Shown piece after piece: positions 10,031-18,825 of a DNA stretch of 64,000 nt. The stretch covers positions 1,736,001 through 1,800,000 of the forward strand of contig NZ_CP014275.1 of the NCBI RefSeq assembly GCF_001578105.1, written 5' to 3'. This stretch comes from Martelella sp. AD-3 (GTDB lineage Bacteria; Pseudomonadota; Alphaproteobacteria; Rhizobiales; Rhizobiaceae). The stretch's first letter is position 1; each line of letters starts with the position of its first letter. The notes under the pieces were generated by a model. It worked only from the letters and a program-made list of their open reading frames with translations. It had not been told where the DNA came from and searched no databases. The position numbers and the translations under genes are program-made.

Positions 10031-10908
10031 GCGGCACATCGGCCCGCGATGCGGAGCCGGTCGCGATCATCGCCGGAAACGGCCGTCTGCCCCTCTATGT
10101 CGCCGAAGCCGCGCGGCACGCCGGAACGCCGACCTTCATCGTCCAATTGCGCGGCGAGGGCGGCAATGACTGGTCGGATTTCGAACATATGGATGCCGAT
10201 CTTGGCGGGTTTCAGCCGGTTGTCGCTGCGCTGCGCAAGCGCGGGATCCGCAGGATCGTGCTGTCCGGCGGGGTGCGTTCCCGCCCCGAACTGACGAGCC
10301 TGCGCCCGACGGCGCGGCTGATCTGGTCTCTGCCCGCAATCCTGAGAAAACTGCGCAGCGGCGGCGATGACAAGGTGTTGCGCATGGTGATCGACCTGTT
10401 CGAGCGGCACGGTTTTGAAATCATCGCCGCGCAGGATATTGCCGGCGATCTTCTGGCGACCGCGGGCACGCTCGGCGCTGTGGCGCCGGATCGCGAGGAC
10501 CGGGCCGATATTGCGGCCGCCGCCGACGCGGCGCGCGTCATCGGCTCCATGGATATCGGCCAGGGCGCCGTCAGTCTCGGCGGGCGCGTGGTGGCGCTTG
10601 AGGGCGCGGAAGGCACCGACCAGATGCTTGAACGCGTGCGCGCCATGCGCGCGGCTGGCCGGATTTCACAGAAGCGTCGCGGCGTTCTTGTCAAACTGTG
10701 CAAACCGCAGCAGGATCTGCGCGCCGACCTGCCGTCGATCGGGCCGGAGACGGTGCGGGCTGCCGCTGCCGCCGGGCTGGGCGGCATCACGGTGGAGGCG
10801 GGACGGGCGCTTGTGCTGGACCGTGCCGAGGCCATTGCCGAGGCCGACAGGGCAGGGCTTTTCCTGCTCGGCCTTGAACCGGGCGAGGTCTCGGGCCGCA
10901 TTCTCTGA
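10027..10908 (+). CDS. lpxI: UDP-2,3-diacylglucosamine diphosphatase LpxI (DUF1009)
   Basis: LpxI hydrolyses UDP-2,3-diacylglucosamine to lipid X. It is the alphaproteobacterial replacement for LpxH. The 293-residue protein starts at GTG 10027, overlapping the lpxA stop. It shows the family opening VAIIAGNGRLPLYVAE and the C-terminal domain run KLCKPQQDLRADLPSIGP followed by ETV. Its place between lpxA and lpxB is exactly the missing pathway step, so function is well supported by family and context. Confidence 0.93.
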   Translation: MSGTSARDAEPVAIIAGNGRLPLYVAEAARHAGTPTFIVQLRGEGGNDWSDFEHMDADLGGFQPVVAALRKRGIRRIVLSGGVRSRPELTSLRPTARLIWSLPAILRKLRSGGDDKVLRMVIDLFERHGFEIIAAQDIAGDLLATAGTLGAVAPDREDRADIAAAADAARVIGSMDIGQGAVSLGGRVVALEGAEGTDQMLERVRAMRAAGRISQKRRGVLVKLCKPQQDLRADLPSIGPETVRAAAAAGLGGITVEAGRALVLDRAEAIAEADRAGLFLLGLEPGEVSGRIL

Positions 10909-10940
10909 ATATCGGCATTTCATCAGGGGAAGGGACACTC

Positions 10941-12104
10941 GTGTCAAAGAGCTTGAAAATTGGCGTGATCGCGGGCGAGGTTTCCGGTGATCTGCTCGGC
11001 GGCGACCTGATTGCCGCGCTGAGGACGATGCATTCCGGCCCGGTGGAACTTATCGGCGTCGGCGGTGATGCGCTCACGGCCCAGGGGCTCGCTTCGCTGT
11101 TTGACTATTCCGACCTGTCGATCATGGGCTTTACCCAGGTGCTTGCCCGGCTGCCGCTTTTGATCCGGCGTATCCGCCAGACGGCGGACGCGCTGATTGC
11201 CGCGCGGCCGGACGTGCTCGTCATTATCGATAGTCCGGATTTCACCCACCGCGTGGCGAAACGGGTGAAAAAGGCGCTGCCGGACCTGCCGGTCGTCAAT
11301 TATGTCTGTCCCAGCGTCTGGGCCTGGAAGGAATACCGGGCGCGCGACATGCTCGCCTATGTCGACCACGTGCTGGCGGTGCTGCCCTTCGAGCCGGAGG
11401 AGATGCAGCGCCTTGGCGGGCCGCCGACCACATTTGTCGGTCACCGTCTCAGCGAGGAGCCGGGCGTGCTGGCAGCCCGTGGCAACACAGCCTTGCCGGA
11501 GGAGGGGGAGGCGCCGACCATCCTGCTTTTGCCGGGCTCGCGCGCGGGCGAGATCAACGCTCTGGCGCCGGTTTTCCGTGATGTCGCAAGGATCTATGCC
11601 GAGCGCAATGCGATGCCGCGCTTCGTGCTGCCGACGGTCACCCGCCGGGAGGAGATGGTGCGCGCCGCCATTGCCGACTGGCCGGTGAAGCCCGAGGTCG
11701 TGGTCGGCGACGCGGCCAAATGGGAAGCCTTCGGCGCCGCGCATGCGGCCGTTGCCGCTTCCGGCACGGTGGTGCTGGAACTGGCGCTTTCCGGCATCCC
11801 GGTCATCTCGGCCTACAAGGCGGATTTCATCGGCCGGTTCATGCTGAAGAAGATCACCATCTGGTCGGCCTCGCTGCCCAATCTCATAGCCGACCGGCCG
11901 CTGGTGCCGGAATATTTCGATGACACGATGCGGGCCGGCGCGCTGGCACGGTGGATGGAGCTTCTGACGCGGGACACGCCGCAGCGGAAGACCATGCTCG
12001 ATGGGTTCGACGCGGTCTTTTCGATGATGCGCACGGCGGTTGCGCCCGGGCGGCGGGCGGCGGAAGTGACGCTTCAAGTGCTCGAAGACAAGAACAGGCC
12101 GTAG
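10941..12104 (+). CDS. lpxB: Lipid-A-disaccharide synthase
   Basis: LpxB (GT19 family) joins lipid X and UDP-2,3-diacylglucosamine into the disaccharide backbone of lipid A at the inner membrane. The 387-residue protein begins at GTG 10941, behind an AGGGGAAGGGA ribosome binding stretch. It opens with KIGVIAGEVSGDLLGGDL and carries the GT19 segments NYVCPSVWAWKEYRA and LLLPGSRAGEI. It is the last gene of the run that started at tsf and is closed by a bidirectional terminator. Confidence 0.96.
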   Translation: MSKSLKIGVIAGEVSGDLLGGDLIAALRTMHSGPVELIGVGGDALTAQGLASLFDYSDLSIMGFTQVLARLPLLIRRIRQTADALIAARPDVLVIIDSPDFTHRVAKRVKKALPDLPVVNYVCPSVWAWKEYRARDMLAYVDHVLAVLPFEPEEMQRLGGPPTTFVGHRLSEEPGVLAARGNTALPEEGEAPTILLLPGSRAGEINALAPVFRDVARIYAERNAMPRFVLPTVTRREEMVRAAIADWPVKPEVVVGDAAKWEAFGAAHAAVAASGTVVLELALSGIPVISAYKADFIGRFMLKKITIWSASLPNLIADRPLVPEYFDDTMRAGALARWMELLTRDTPQRKTMLDGFDAVFSMMRTAVAPGRRAAEVTLQVLEDKNRP

Positions 12105-12125
12105 CCGACCGAGAGGCCGGACAGC

Positions 12126-12152
12126 AAAAAGGGCCGCGATTGCGGCCCTTTT
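12126..12152. terminator. Bidirectional terminator between lpxB and rpsI
   Basis: GGGCCGC at 12131-12137 pairs with GCGGCCC at 12142-12148 around the loop GATT. AAAAA lies on the left and TTTT on the right, so each strand reads as a stem plus U-run. It serves the convergent lpxB and rplM-rpsI transcripts. Confidence 0.85.
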
Positions 12153-12177
12153 CGATAAGTGCAAGCGGCTTTTGAAA

Positions 12178-12657
12178 TCAGCGCTTGGAGAACTGGAACG
12201 AACGGCGGGCTTTCGCGCGGCCGTACTTCTTGCGCTCGACGACGCGGCTGTCGCGGGTGAGGAAGCCGTTCTTCTTCAGGATGCCGCGCAGTTCTGGCTC
12301 GAAATAGGTCAGAGCCTTGGAGATGCCGTGACGCACGGCGCCTGCCTGGCCGGAAAGGCCACCGCCGGTGACGGTCGCGACGATGTCGAACTGGCCGGCA
12401 CGCGACGTCAGCACGATCGGCTGCTGCAGGATCATCTGCAGAACCGGACGACCGAAATATTCGGTGAAATCCTTGCCATTGACGGTGATCTTGCCGGAAC
12501 CGGCCTTCACCCACACGCGGGCGACGGCGTCTTTGCGCTTGCCGGTGGCATAGGCGCGGCCGAGATCGTCAACCTTGCGTTCGTGAACGGGGGCCGCGGG
12601 GGCTTCGGAGGCCGTGGCGACATCGCCAAGCGTCTTCAGATCGGACAGGTCAGCCAT
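12178..12657 (-). CDS. rpsI: 30S ribosomal protein S9
   Basis: S9 sits in the head of the 30S subunit, and its C-terminal tail reaches the P-site tRNA. The 159-residue product has an N-terminal extension of about 30 residues before the core. The core starts [17 protein letters not shown] and ends in the typical basic tail FQFSKR. Its ATG overlaps the rplM stop (TAATG), as in the conserved rplM-rpsI operon. Confidence 0.98.
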   Translation of the reverse strand: MADLSDLKTLGDVATASEAPAAPVHERKVDDLGRAYATGKRKDAVARVWVKAGSGKITVNGKDFTEYFGRPVLQMILQQPIVLTSRAGQFDIVATVTGGGLSGQAGAVRHGISKALTYFEPELRGILKKNGFLTRDSRVVERKKYGRAKARRSFQFSKR

Positions 12658-13121
12658 TAAGCGCTCCTTACATTCTTCTTGTTGAGCTTGGCAACGTCGA
12701 GAACTTCGGGCTGCTGGGCTTCATGCGGGTGGTTGGTGCCGGCGTAAACGCGCAGGTTCTTCATCTGGCGACGGCCAAGCGGACCGCGCGGAATCATGCG
12801 CTCGACAGCCTTCTCGATGACGCGCTCGGGGAAGCGGCCCTCGATGATCTGGCGCGCATTGCGCTCCTTGATGCCGCCGGGGTAACCGGTGTGCCAGTAG
12901 TACATCTTGTCATTGTACTTCTTGCCGGTCATCGCGACCTTTTCGGCATTGATGACGATAACGTTGTCGCCATCATCGACATGCGGGGTGAAGGTGGCTT
13001 TGTGCTTGCCGCGAAGGCGCATGGCAACGAGCGAAGCGAGACGGCCGAGGACGAGGCCTTCGGCATCGATCACGATCCACTTCTTCACCACCTCTTCAGG
13101 CTTCTGGGAGAAGGTAACCAT
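12657..13121 (-). CDS. rplM: 50S ribosomal protein L13
   Basis: L13 is an early-assembly protein of the large ribosomal subunit. The 154-residue sequence contains the family segments [30 protein letters not shown] and [20 protein letters not shown]. It is the first gene of the rplM-rpsI operon and is preceded by a good sigma-70-type promoter about 100 bases upstream. Confidence 0.98.
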   Translation of the reverse strand: MVTFSQKPEEVVKKWIVIDAEGLVLGRLASLVAMRLRGKHKATFTPHVDDGDNVIVINAEKVAMTGKKYNDKMYYWHTGYPGGIKERNARQIIEGRFPERVIEKAVERMIPRGPLGRRQMKNLRVYAGTNHPHEAQQPEVLDVAKLNKKNVRSA

Positions 13122-13477
13122 TTTCTGATACTCTCAAGTTCATTCCGGCCCGAGGGACGGACGTTTTTTGTTGCTTTGCTTGGGGTTCCAAGCCGGACCA
13201 TATACGCCAGGCGCATATGTTGGCGGTTGTATAGAGAGCAGCTTGCGCAAGGTCAAGCTCTAATATTGGTCAGTATGGATGAATTAATCATATAATTCAA
13301 TGCTTTAAAAATGCGGTAATATATTACCGTAGGATTTGCTTGGTTCTTGCCACTTTTTTGGAGTTCCGGGGACATGACCTGAAATGCCTTGACCGCGCGG
13401 CCGGTCGCAAATCCGCTGGCCTCTCGCGTCAAAATGTGGGAACATAGCATGAACGAAATGCGAAGCGGGAGTACGGG
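13122..13477. other. rplM-VOC intergenic region with AT-rich patch and palindrome
   Basis: These 356 bp separate two divergent genes. Besides the rplM promoter, they contain an AT-rich patch (about 25% GC over 13261-13320) and a perfect 16-base palindrome, CGGTAATATATTACCG, at 13314-13329, which looks like an operator. No start codon with a coding frame is convincing in between. Confidence 0.55.
13228..13256 (-). promoter_or_regulatory. Promoter of rplM-rpsI
   Basis: On the minus strand TTGACC (13251-13256) and TATACA (13228-13233) are separated by exactly 17 bases, a near-consensus housekeeping promoter. The predicted start is near 13221, leaving a leader of about 100 bases before rplM. Confidence 0.75.
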
Positions 13478-13918
13478 ATGACCTTTCAGCGCAGGATCAG
13501 CATGATCACGCTCGGCGTGGACGATCTGGCGGGCACGACCGCCTTTTACGAGCGGCTCGGCTGGAAGCGGTCGTCAGCCTCGCAGGAGGGCGTGACCTTT
13601 TTCGGCCTCGATGGCATCGTCCTCGGGCTTTTCGGCCGCAGGGCGCTGGCGGAGGATGCGGGGCTTTCGGGTTTGCCCGACGAAAAGCCGGCCTTTTCGG
13701 GGGTTGCGCTTGCCTATAATGTGGGATCGGCGGCGCAGGTGGACGAGACCATCGCCTTTGCCGCGGAGTGCGGCGGCACGGTGGTGAAGCCGGGCGAGGC
13801 GGTTTTCTGGGGCGGATACAGCGGCTATTTTGCCGATCCGGAGGGCCATCTCTGGGAAGTCGCCTATAACCCCTTTTCGCCGCTTGATGCGAATGGCCGC
13901 ATGACCTTGCCGGATTGA
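13478..13918 (+). CDS. VOC-family (glyoxalase/bleomycin resistance fold) protein
   Basis: A 146-residue single-copy vicinal-oxygen-chelate protein. It starts RRISMITLGVDDLAGTTAFY, giving the first beta-alpha-beta unit, and ends with the second unit containing SGYFADPEGHLWEVAYNP, where the Glu-containing metal-ligand position of the fold is found. The substrate cannot be told: the family includes lyases, dioxygenases and drug-binding proteins. It has its own promoter region with a palindrome upstream and is not in an obvious operon. Confidence 0.8.
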   Translation: MTFQRRISMITLGVDDLAGTTAFYERLGWKRSSASQEGVTFFGLDGIVLGLFGRRALAEDAGLSGLPDEKPAFSGVALAYNVGSAAQVDETIAFAAECGGTVVKPGEAVFWGGYSGYFADPEGHLWEVAYNPFSPLDANGRMTLPD

Positions 13919-13991
13919 TTGCCTCTGTCTTGCATTCATCAGTCCGGCGAGCGATAAGCCGCTGCGATCGATCGATATGAAGAAGGATGCC

Positions 13992-14786
13992 ATGGCAGGC
14001 ACGAATAGCGAGCTTCCGCTCATCGCCGAAGGGCCGGTGATCATTCTGGTAAATCCGCAACTGGGCGAGAATATCGGCATGGTGGCGCGCGCCATGGCGA
14101 ATTTCGGCCTTGCCGAACTGCGTCTCGTTGACCCGCGCGACGGCTGGCCGAGCGACACGGCCCGCGCCGCCGCTTCCAAGGCCGACCACGTGATTGACGG
14201 CGCGACGGTGCACCGGACCCTCGCCGATGCGATATCCGACCTCAACTTCGTCTACGCCACGACGGCGCGCAGCCGCGACGGGTTCAAGCCGGTGAGGGGG
14301 CCGAGCGTTGCCGCCAGCACGCTTCGCCAGCGCCATCGCGGCGGTGAGCGCACCGGGATTCTCTTCGGCCGCGAGCGTTGGGGCCTCAACAATGAGGAGG
14401 TCGGCATGGCAGACGAGATCGTGACCTTTCCGGTCAATCCGGCCTTTGCCTCGCTCAACATCGCCCAGGCGGTGCTGCTCATGTCCTATGAGTGGATGAA
14501 ATCCGGCATGGCGGACGAGAGCGAGACGCCGTTCCAGGCGGTTGAGCAGACGCCCGCGACCAAAGAGGATCTCTTCGGCTTTTTCGGCCATCTGGAAGAA
14601 GCGCTCGATGCGCGCGGCTATTTCCGTCCGGCCGACAAGAAGCTGCGCATGGTCGACAACCTGCGTTCGGTCTTTACCCGCCGCGCCATGAGCATGCAGG
14701 AGATCCACCTGCTGCGCGGGGTGATCTCGTCGCTTGACCGATACAGCCGCAAGAACCCGCGCGGCGGCGAGGGCAGCGATGGCTGA
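13992..14786 (+). CDS. trmJ: SPOUT RNA methyltransferase, TrmJ-like (tRNA Cm32/Um32)
   Basis: TrmJ-type enzymes 2'-O-methylate nucleotide 32 of tRNA using S-adenosylmethionine. The 264-residue product shows the knotted SPOUT motifs in order: [20 protein letters not shown] near the N-terminus, [14 protein letters not shown] in the middle, and [17 protein letters not shown] 13992 is preferred over the in-frame ATG 13977 because AAGGA lies 4 bases before it. The C-terminal extension is about 100 residues. It overlaps murI by 8 bases. Assignment to the TrmJ family is firm; the exact tRNA target is inferred. Confidence 0.88.
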   Translation: MAGTNSELPLIAEGPVIILVNPQLGENIGMVARAMANFGLAELRLVDPRDGWPSDTARAAASKADHVIDGATVHRTLADAISDLNFVYATTARSRDGFKPVRGPSVAASTLRQRHRGGERTGILFGRERWGLNNEEVGMADEIVTFPVNPAFASLNIAQAVLLMSYEWMKSGMADESETPFQAVEQTPATKEDLFGFFGHLEEALDARGYFRPADKKLRMVDNLRSVFTRRAMSMQEIHLLRGVISSLDRYSRKNPRGGEGSDG

Positions 14787-15594
14787 GGCGGCCGAAGGTC
14801 CGGTCCTGGTCTTCGATTCCGGCATTGGCGGGCTGACCGTGCTGCGCGAGGCGCGCATGCTGATGCCGGACCGGCGCTTCGTCTATGTCGCCGACAATGC
14901 CGCGTTCCCTTATGGAGACTGGCCCGAAGAGGCGCTGCTTGCCCATCTTCTGGCGCTGTTCGAGCGCCTGCTCGAAGATATCCGTCCGGCCTGCGTCATC
15001 ATCGCCTGCAACACCGCCTTCACGCTTGCCGGAAGCGCGCTGCGGGCCCGGTTTCCGGCAACCGATTTCGTCGGCACGGTTCCGGCGATCAAGCCGGCCG
15101 CCGAGCGCACGTCCTCGGGCCTGATCTCGGTTCTTGCGACGCCGGCGACAGTCAAACGCGATTACACCCGCGCGCTGATCGAAAGCTTCGCCACCCATTG
15201 CCACGCCCGGCTGGTCGGCTCGAAATATCTGGCGGCGCTGGCCGAGACCTATATCAGCGGCGGCGAAGTGACGGATGAGGCGCTGTGGACGGAGATCGCG
15301 CCCTGTTTCGTGGAGGAAGAAGGCCGGCGTACCGATATCGTCGTGCTCGCCTGCACGCATTATCCCTTCCTTGCCAACCGCTTCCGCAAGCTTGCGCCCT
15401 GGCCGGTCGACTGGCTGAACCCGGCCGAAGCGATTGCCCTGCAGGCCAGGCGCGTTCTGGGCGAGCGACCGTCCGCCGCCATCGAGGGGGAAAACCGCGA
15501 CGTCGCGATCTTCACCAGCAGCGATGTTCGACCGGAGATCAAGCGGCTGATGCAGGGATTTGGGTTGATGGTTGCCGAGGCAGCGGTGGGTTAG
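14779..15594 (+). CDS. murI: Glutamate racemase
   Basis: MurI converts L- to D-glutamate for peptidoglycan in the cytoplasm. From ATG 14779 the protein is 271 residues, with [13 protein letters not shown] near the start and the two catalytic cysteines in ACNTAFT (Cys77) and ACTHYPFL (Cys192). Upstream in-frame starts exist (14734), but they lie inside trmJ and would add unconserved residues. GGCGAGGG at 14766-14773 is a fair ribosome binding site for 14779. It is convergent with mntH. Confidence 0.94.
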   Translation: MAEAAEGPVLVFDSGIGGLTVLREARMLMPDRRFVYVADNAAFPYGDWPEEALLAHLLALFERLLEDIRPACVIIACNTAFTLAGSALRARFPATDFVGTVPAIKPAAERTSSGLISVLATPATVKRDYTRALIESFATHCHARLVGSKYLAALAETYISGGEVTDEALWTEIAPCFVEEEGRRTDIVVLACTHYPFLANRFRKLAPWPVDWLNPAEAIALQARRVLGERPSAAIEGENRDVAIFTSSDVRPEIKRLMQGFGLMVAEAAVG

Positions 15595-16904
15595 CCGGCC
15601 GCAAGCCCCGGAATAGGCACGCCGAAGGTTTGCGCCAGCAGCACGATGTTGAGCGAGAGCACGGCGAGCGCGCCGAGGATCGCAAGCGCGCCGATCAGCC
15701 GGCCATTGGCATAATCGCCCATGATTGCCCGGTTGCGGGTGAAGATCACCAGCGAGATCATCGGCACGGGCAAGGCGATCGACAGGATGATCTGGCTGAC
15801 GACCAGCGCCTGCGTGGCGTTGACGCCGAGCGCGACGACGATGAAAGCCGGCGCCATGGTGATCAGCCGGCGCAGCCAGATCGGTATGCGGAAGCCGACA
15901 AAGCCCTGCATGATCATCTGCCCCGCCATGGTGCCGACGACCGAACTGGAGATGCCCGAGGCGATCAGCGAGATCAGGAAAGCGCCGGCCGCCATCCCGC
16001 CGAGAAGCGGCGTCAGCATGTGATAGGCGGTCTCGATCTCTGCCACTTCGCTGTGACCCTTGTGGAAGGCGCTTGCCGCCATCATCACCATCGCCATGTT
16101 CACCACGCCGGCAACGGCGAGCGCCAGCACCACCTCGGTATTGGAAAAGCGCAGCACGCGGCGGCGGTCGGCCTCGTTGCCAACCTTGACGCGGTGCTGG
16201 GTGAGGCCGGAATGCAGGAAGACCGCATGCGGCATCACGGTCGCGCCGATGATGCCGACGGCAATCGCCAGCGCCGTGGCATCGGGGATTTCGGGCCTGA
16301 CCAGGTGGAAGGCGGCCTCGCCCCAGGCGATGGGCGCGATGAACAGTTCGACGATGTAGCAAAGGCTGATCACGCCGATCAGCGCGCCGATGATCAGCTC
16401 CATCGGCCGAAAGCCGCGTCGCTCGAACAGCAGGATGCCGTAGGTGACGATCGCGGTGACCCCCATGCCCGCCATCAGCGGCATGTTGAACAGCAGCGCA
16501 AGGCCGATGGCCCCGCCGAGGAACTCGGCAAGGTCGGTCGCCATTGCCGCGATCTCGCTGACGATCCACATCAGGATGACGACAGGTTTGGAGAATTCGT
16601 CGCGGCAGACTTCCGCCAGATTGCGGCCGGTGACGATGCCGAGCTTGGCCGACAGGCCCTGAAACAGCATGGCGATCAGATTTGCGAACAGCACAACCCA
16701 CAACAGCGTATAGCCATAGCCGGCGCCCGCCTGGATGTTCGTCGCGTAATTGCCGGGATCGACATAGGCGATCGATGCGATGACGGCAGGGCCGACGAAG
16801 AGCAGCGCCGAGCGCGGCTTGATGCGGCCGGAAGCCATGGCCTGTTCGATCGCCGTGTTGGTGCGATCACTCAGCGAGGGACGTCTGGATTGAGGGTCTG
16901 ACAT
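15591..16904 (-). CDS. mntH: Manganese/divalent metal transporter, Nramp family
   Basis: Nramp proteins import Mn2+ (and Fe2+) with protons across the inner membrane. The 437-residue product from ATG 16904 has about eleven hydrophobic helices. The metal-binding motif DPGNYATN is in helix 1 and MPHAVFLHS in helix 6. An upstream in-frame ATG at 16952 would put 16 more residues across the promoter, so 16904 is preferred. An MntR box lies in its promoter, and mntR is divergently encoded next door, which strongly supports manganese as substrate. The 3' end overlaps the murI stop by 4 bases. Confidence 0.94.
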   Translation of the reverse strand: MSDPQSRRPSLSDRTNTAIEQAMASGRIKPRSALLFVGPAVIASIAYVDPGNYATNIQAGAGYGYTLLWVVLFANLIAMLFQGLSAKLGIVTGRNLAEVCRDEFSKPVVILMWIVSEIAAMATDLAEFLGGAIGLALLFNMPLMAGMGVTAIVTYGILLFERRGFRPMELIIGALIGVISLCYIVELFIAPIAWGEAAFHLVRPEIPDATALAIAVGIIGATVMPHAVFLHSGLTQHRVKVGNEADRRRVLRFSNTEVVLALAVAGVVNMAMVMMAASAFHKGHSEVAEIETAYHMLTPLLGGMAAGAFLISLIASGISSSVVGTMAGQMIMQGFVGFRIPIWLRRLITMAPAFIVVALGVNATQALVVSQIILSIALPVPMISLVIFTRNRAIMGDYANGRLIGALAILGALAVLSLNIVLLAQTFGVPIPGLAAG

Positions 16905-16940
16905 TTTCGAATTGGCACAAGGGAGATTTGTAATCGTTCT

Positions 16941-16969
16941 AGATATAGCCAAGGCTACATTTTTGTCAA
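16941..16969 (-). promoter_or_regulatory. mntH promoter with MntR box
   Basis: On the minus strand TTGACA (16964-16969) and TATATC (16942-16947) are 16 bases apart. The spacer and -10 region hold the imperfect palindrome ATATAGCCAAGGCTACAT (plus strand, 16943-16960). Its core AGCCAAGGCT (16947-16956) matches the enterobacterial-type MntR operator. MntR bound here would block RNA polymerase when Mn2+ is abundant. Confidence 0.8.
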
Positions 16970-17064
16970 TTGGCGTTATATCAGAAGGCTGTTTCGAACG
17001 GCTTTGGTTCCGGCTCGGGCATCTCGCAGTCGGACTGAACCGTTCTGGGCTCCGCGTGCAAAAG

Positions 17065-17080
17065 TTTAGCCTTGGCTTTA
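17065..17080. promoter_or_regulatory. Second MntR box, upstream of mntR
   Basis: TTTAGCCTTGGCTTTA contains AGCCTTGGCT (17068-17077), the reverse complement of the mntH core AGCCAAGGCT. It lies 80 bases before the mntR start and suggests autoregulation. Confidence 0.7.
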
Positions 17081-17157
17081 AAGTGTAAGCGGACTTGATT
17101 CCGCCACATCAATGCGCTTACTGCTAAGGCGAACAGGATGGACCGGAGAAAGGCGCA

Positions 17158-17589
17158 ATGGACATGCACGGCGACGGCGCAGACAACCAGGCGGATCGAT
17201 TCTCCAAGGCCCGCTCGGAACGCGCCTCCGCGCTTCTGGAGGACTATACCGAGCTGATCGCGGATCTGACCGAGGAGCACGGCGAGGCGCGGCTGGTGGA
17301 TATCGCCAGAGCCATGGGCATTGCCCATCCGACGGCGGCGAAAGCCGTTTCCCGGCTGAAGCGGGAGGGGCTTGCAACATCGCGTCCCTATCGCGGGGTC
17401 TTCCTGACGGAGGCCGGCGAGGCCATGGCCGAGAAGGCCCGCGCGCGCCATGTGCTGGTGCTTGATCTGCTGCTGGCCGTCGGCGTGCCGCGGGAGGCGG
17501 CCGAGCTCGACGCCGAGGGCATAGAGCATCACGTCTCGGACGAGACGCTGGCCGCCTTCGAGGCGTTTCTGAAGAGCGGACGCGGCTAG
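17158..17589 (+). CDS. mntR: Manganese-dependent transcriptional repressor MntR (DtxR family)
   Basis: A 143-residue DtxR/MntR regulator. It has a winged helix-turn-helix at about residues 40-95 (DIARAMGIAHPTAAKAVSRL), then the metal-binding and dimerisation helices with the family run EAAELDAEGIEHHVSDETL. There is no SH3-like third domain, as in proteobacterial MntR. It is divergent from mntH, and MntR boxes lie before both genes. Many Rhizobiales use the Fur-type regulator Mur instead, so an MntR-based switch is a distinguishing trait. Its TAG stop is the first base group of a palindromic repeat. Confidence 0.92.
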   Translation: MDMHGDGADNQADRFSKARSERASALLEDYTELIADLTEEHGEARLVDIARAMGIAHPTAAKAVSRLKREGLATSRPYRGVFLTEAGEAMAEKARARHVLVLDLLLAVGVPREAAELDAEGIEHHVSDETLAAFEAFLKSGRG

Positions 17590-17653
17590 GGCATCGGGAG
17601 AAAAAGTGGTTACCAGTTTTTCGATAACCCGATGCGCCCAAACAAAGAGATGG
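17586..17653 (+). repeat. Rhizobial-type intergenic palindrome starting at the mntR stop
   Basis: GCATCGGG (17591-17598) pairs with CCCGATGC (17628-17635). Inside, GAAAAAGTGG and CCAGTTTTTC form an imperfect inner stem. The motif AACAAAGAGA follows at 17641, and the same motif recurs after degP (about 27264). The mntR stop TAG directly abuts the left arm. Confidence 0.7.
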
Positions 17654-17687
17654 ATCATCGGGCGGTTCAGATTAACCGCCCGATGAT
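17654..17687. terminator. Terminator between mntR and the DUF1127 gene
   Basis: A perfect 14-bp stem pairs 17654-17667 with 17674-17687 around the loop CAGATT. It lies between two convergent genes and is symmetrical enough to act on both strands, although no long U-run follows. Confidence 0.6.
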
Positions 17688-17689
17688 AT

Positions 17690-17899
17690 CTAGTCCCAGA
17701 ACGGGCGGCTTGCCTCCTGTCGCGCCTGGTGCGGCTCGATGCCGATATCCCGCAACCGCTCTTCGGTCAGTTCGAGGAGTTGCAGTCGCTGCCTGCGCCG
17801 CTGCGGCCAGCGAACGAAGATGGTCTTCGTCGCGTGTCGAACCAGTTTTGCGGCGCGTACGAAAAGGGTGCCGTGGCGGGAAATCACGGTCTCGTTCAT
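17690..17899 (-). CDS. DUF1127 small basic protein
   Basis: A 69-residue Arg-rich protein whose C-terminal half, LLELTEERLRDIGIEPHQA, is the DUF1127 (YjiS-like) motif found in many rhizobial stress- and phosphate-related small proteins. ATG 17899 follows a strong AAGGAG box. A longer frame upstream is open but lacks a good start and overlaps the divergent regulator's leader. Small DUF1127 proteins have been linked to RNA turnover and phosphate or carbon metabolism in Agrobacterium; that role is only inferred here. The nearest gene on the other side is an ArsR-type regulator. Confidence 0.8.
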   Translation of the reverse strand: MNETVISRHGTLFVRAAKLVRHATKTIFVRWPQRRRQRLQLLELTEERLRDIGIEPHQARQEASRPFWD

Positions 17900-18016
17900 G
17901 GGGCTCTCCTTCGGTTGGCGGTGAAGGAGATAGCCCGATCGGGGACCGTGATGCTTCGATCGCGGGCGAAACGTCGGACGCTGACGGCGAGGCGTTGCAG
18001 TGGTAGATTGAGCGTC

Positions 18017-18748
18017 ATGACAAACATGGTTTCGGGAAATACGCTCGCCGCCGTCGCCGCGCTCATCGGCGATGTCTCGCGCGCCAATATCCTGGCGGCC
18101 CTCATGGGCGGCAGGGCGCTGACGGCCGGCGAGCTTGCCGAATGCGCTGGCGTATCGGCGCAGACGGCGAGCAATCATCTGGCAAAGCTTGTCGACGGCC
18201 AACTTGTTGCTGTCGAAAAGCAGGGCAGGCATCGCTATTTCCGCCTGGCCTCGGCGGAGGTTGCGGAGACGCTGGAGCAACTGAGCCTGCTCTCGGCCAT
18301 CGGTCCGGTGCGCTACCGCCCCACGGGCCCGCGCGATGCGGCGCTCAGGCTGGCGCGCACCTGCTATGATCACATGGCCGGCACGATCGCGGTCGGTATC
18401 GCCGATTCGATGGTGAAATCAGGCGCGGTCGTCTTCGACGGCAATGCCGGCATGGTGACCGACAAGGGAGAGGCGCTTCTCGCGGAATTCGGCATCTCGC
18501 TTTCCTCCGCCGGCAACAGCCGGCGGCCGCTCTGCCGGACCTGTCTCGACTGGAGCGAGCGTCGCCCCCATATCGGCGGCTGGCTCGGCGCGGCGGTGCT
18601 TCGGCGCTCCTGCGAGCGCCACTGGCTGCGGCCGGCCGCCGAGGGCCGGGCATTGATGCTGACGCGCTCCGGCCAGGCCGGCCTTGCCGCGCTCTTCGAC
18701 CTGCCCGACGAGATGCTGAAGATCGTCACCCCGGAAAGCTGTGGGTAA
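18017..18748 (+). CDS. ArsR-type winged-helix regulator with C-terminal cysteine cluster
   Basis: The 243-residue protein begins with an ArsR-like helix-turn-helix at about residues 10-90 (LAECAGVSAQTASNHLAKL, then VAVEKQGRHRYFRLAS for the wing). A C-terminal domain of about 110 residues carries a Cys-x2-Cys pair (LCRTCLDWSERRPHIGG) and a third Cys in RRSCERHW, which could bind metal or sense redox state. ATG 18017 lacks a strong ribosome binding site; ATG 18026 is an alternative. It is divergent from the DUF1127 gene with 117 bases between, so it may control that gene. The ligand is unknown. Confidence 0.75.
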   Translation: MTNMVSGNTLAAVAALIGDVSRANILAALMGGRALTAGELAECAGVSAQTASNHLAKLVDGQLVAVEKQGRHRYFRLASAEVAETLEQLSLLSAIGPVRYRPTGPRDAALRLARTCYDHMAGTIAVGIADSMVKSGAVVFDGNAGMVTDKGEALLAEFGISLSSAGNSRRPLCRTCLDWSERRPHIGGWLGAAVLRRSCERHWLRPAAEGRALMLTRSGQAGLAALFDLPDEMLKIVTPESCG

Positions 18749-18825
18749 CGCCGCGAGGCCTCGGCGCAGCCCCTCCTGACCTGTTACAAACAGGCCTCAC
18801 GCAAACAAGAGGACAAAGGCAAGAA

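Noticed and set aside
15285..16901. Plus-strand open frame of 538 codons across mntH
   Set aside because: Antisense to an Nramp transporter; low-complexity His/Asp-rich shadow.
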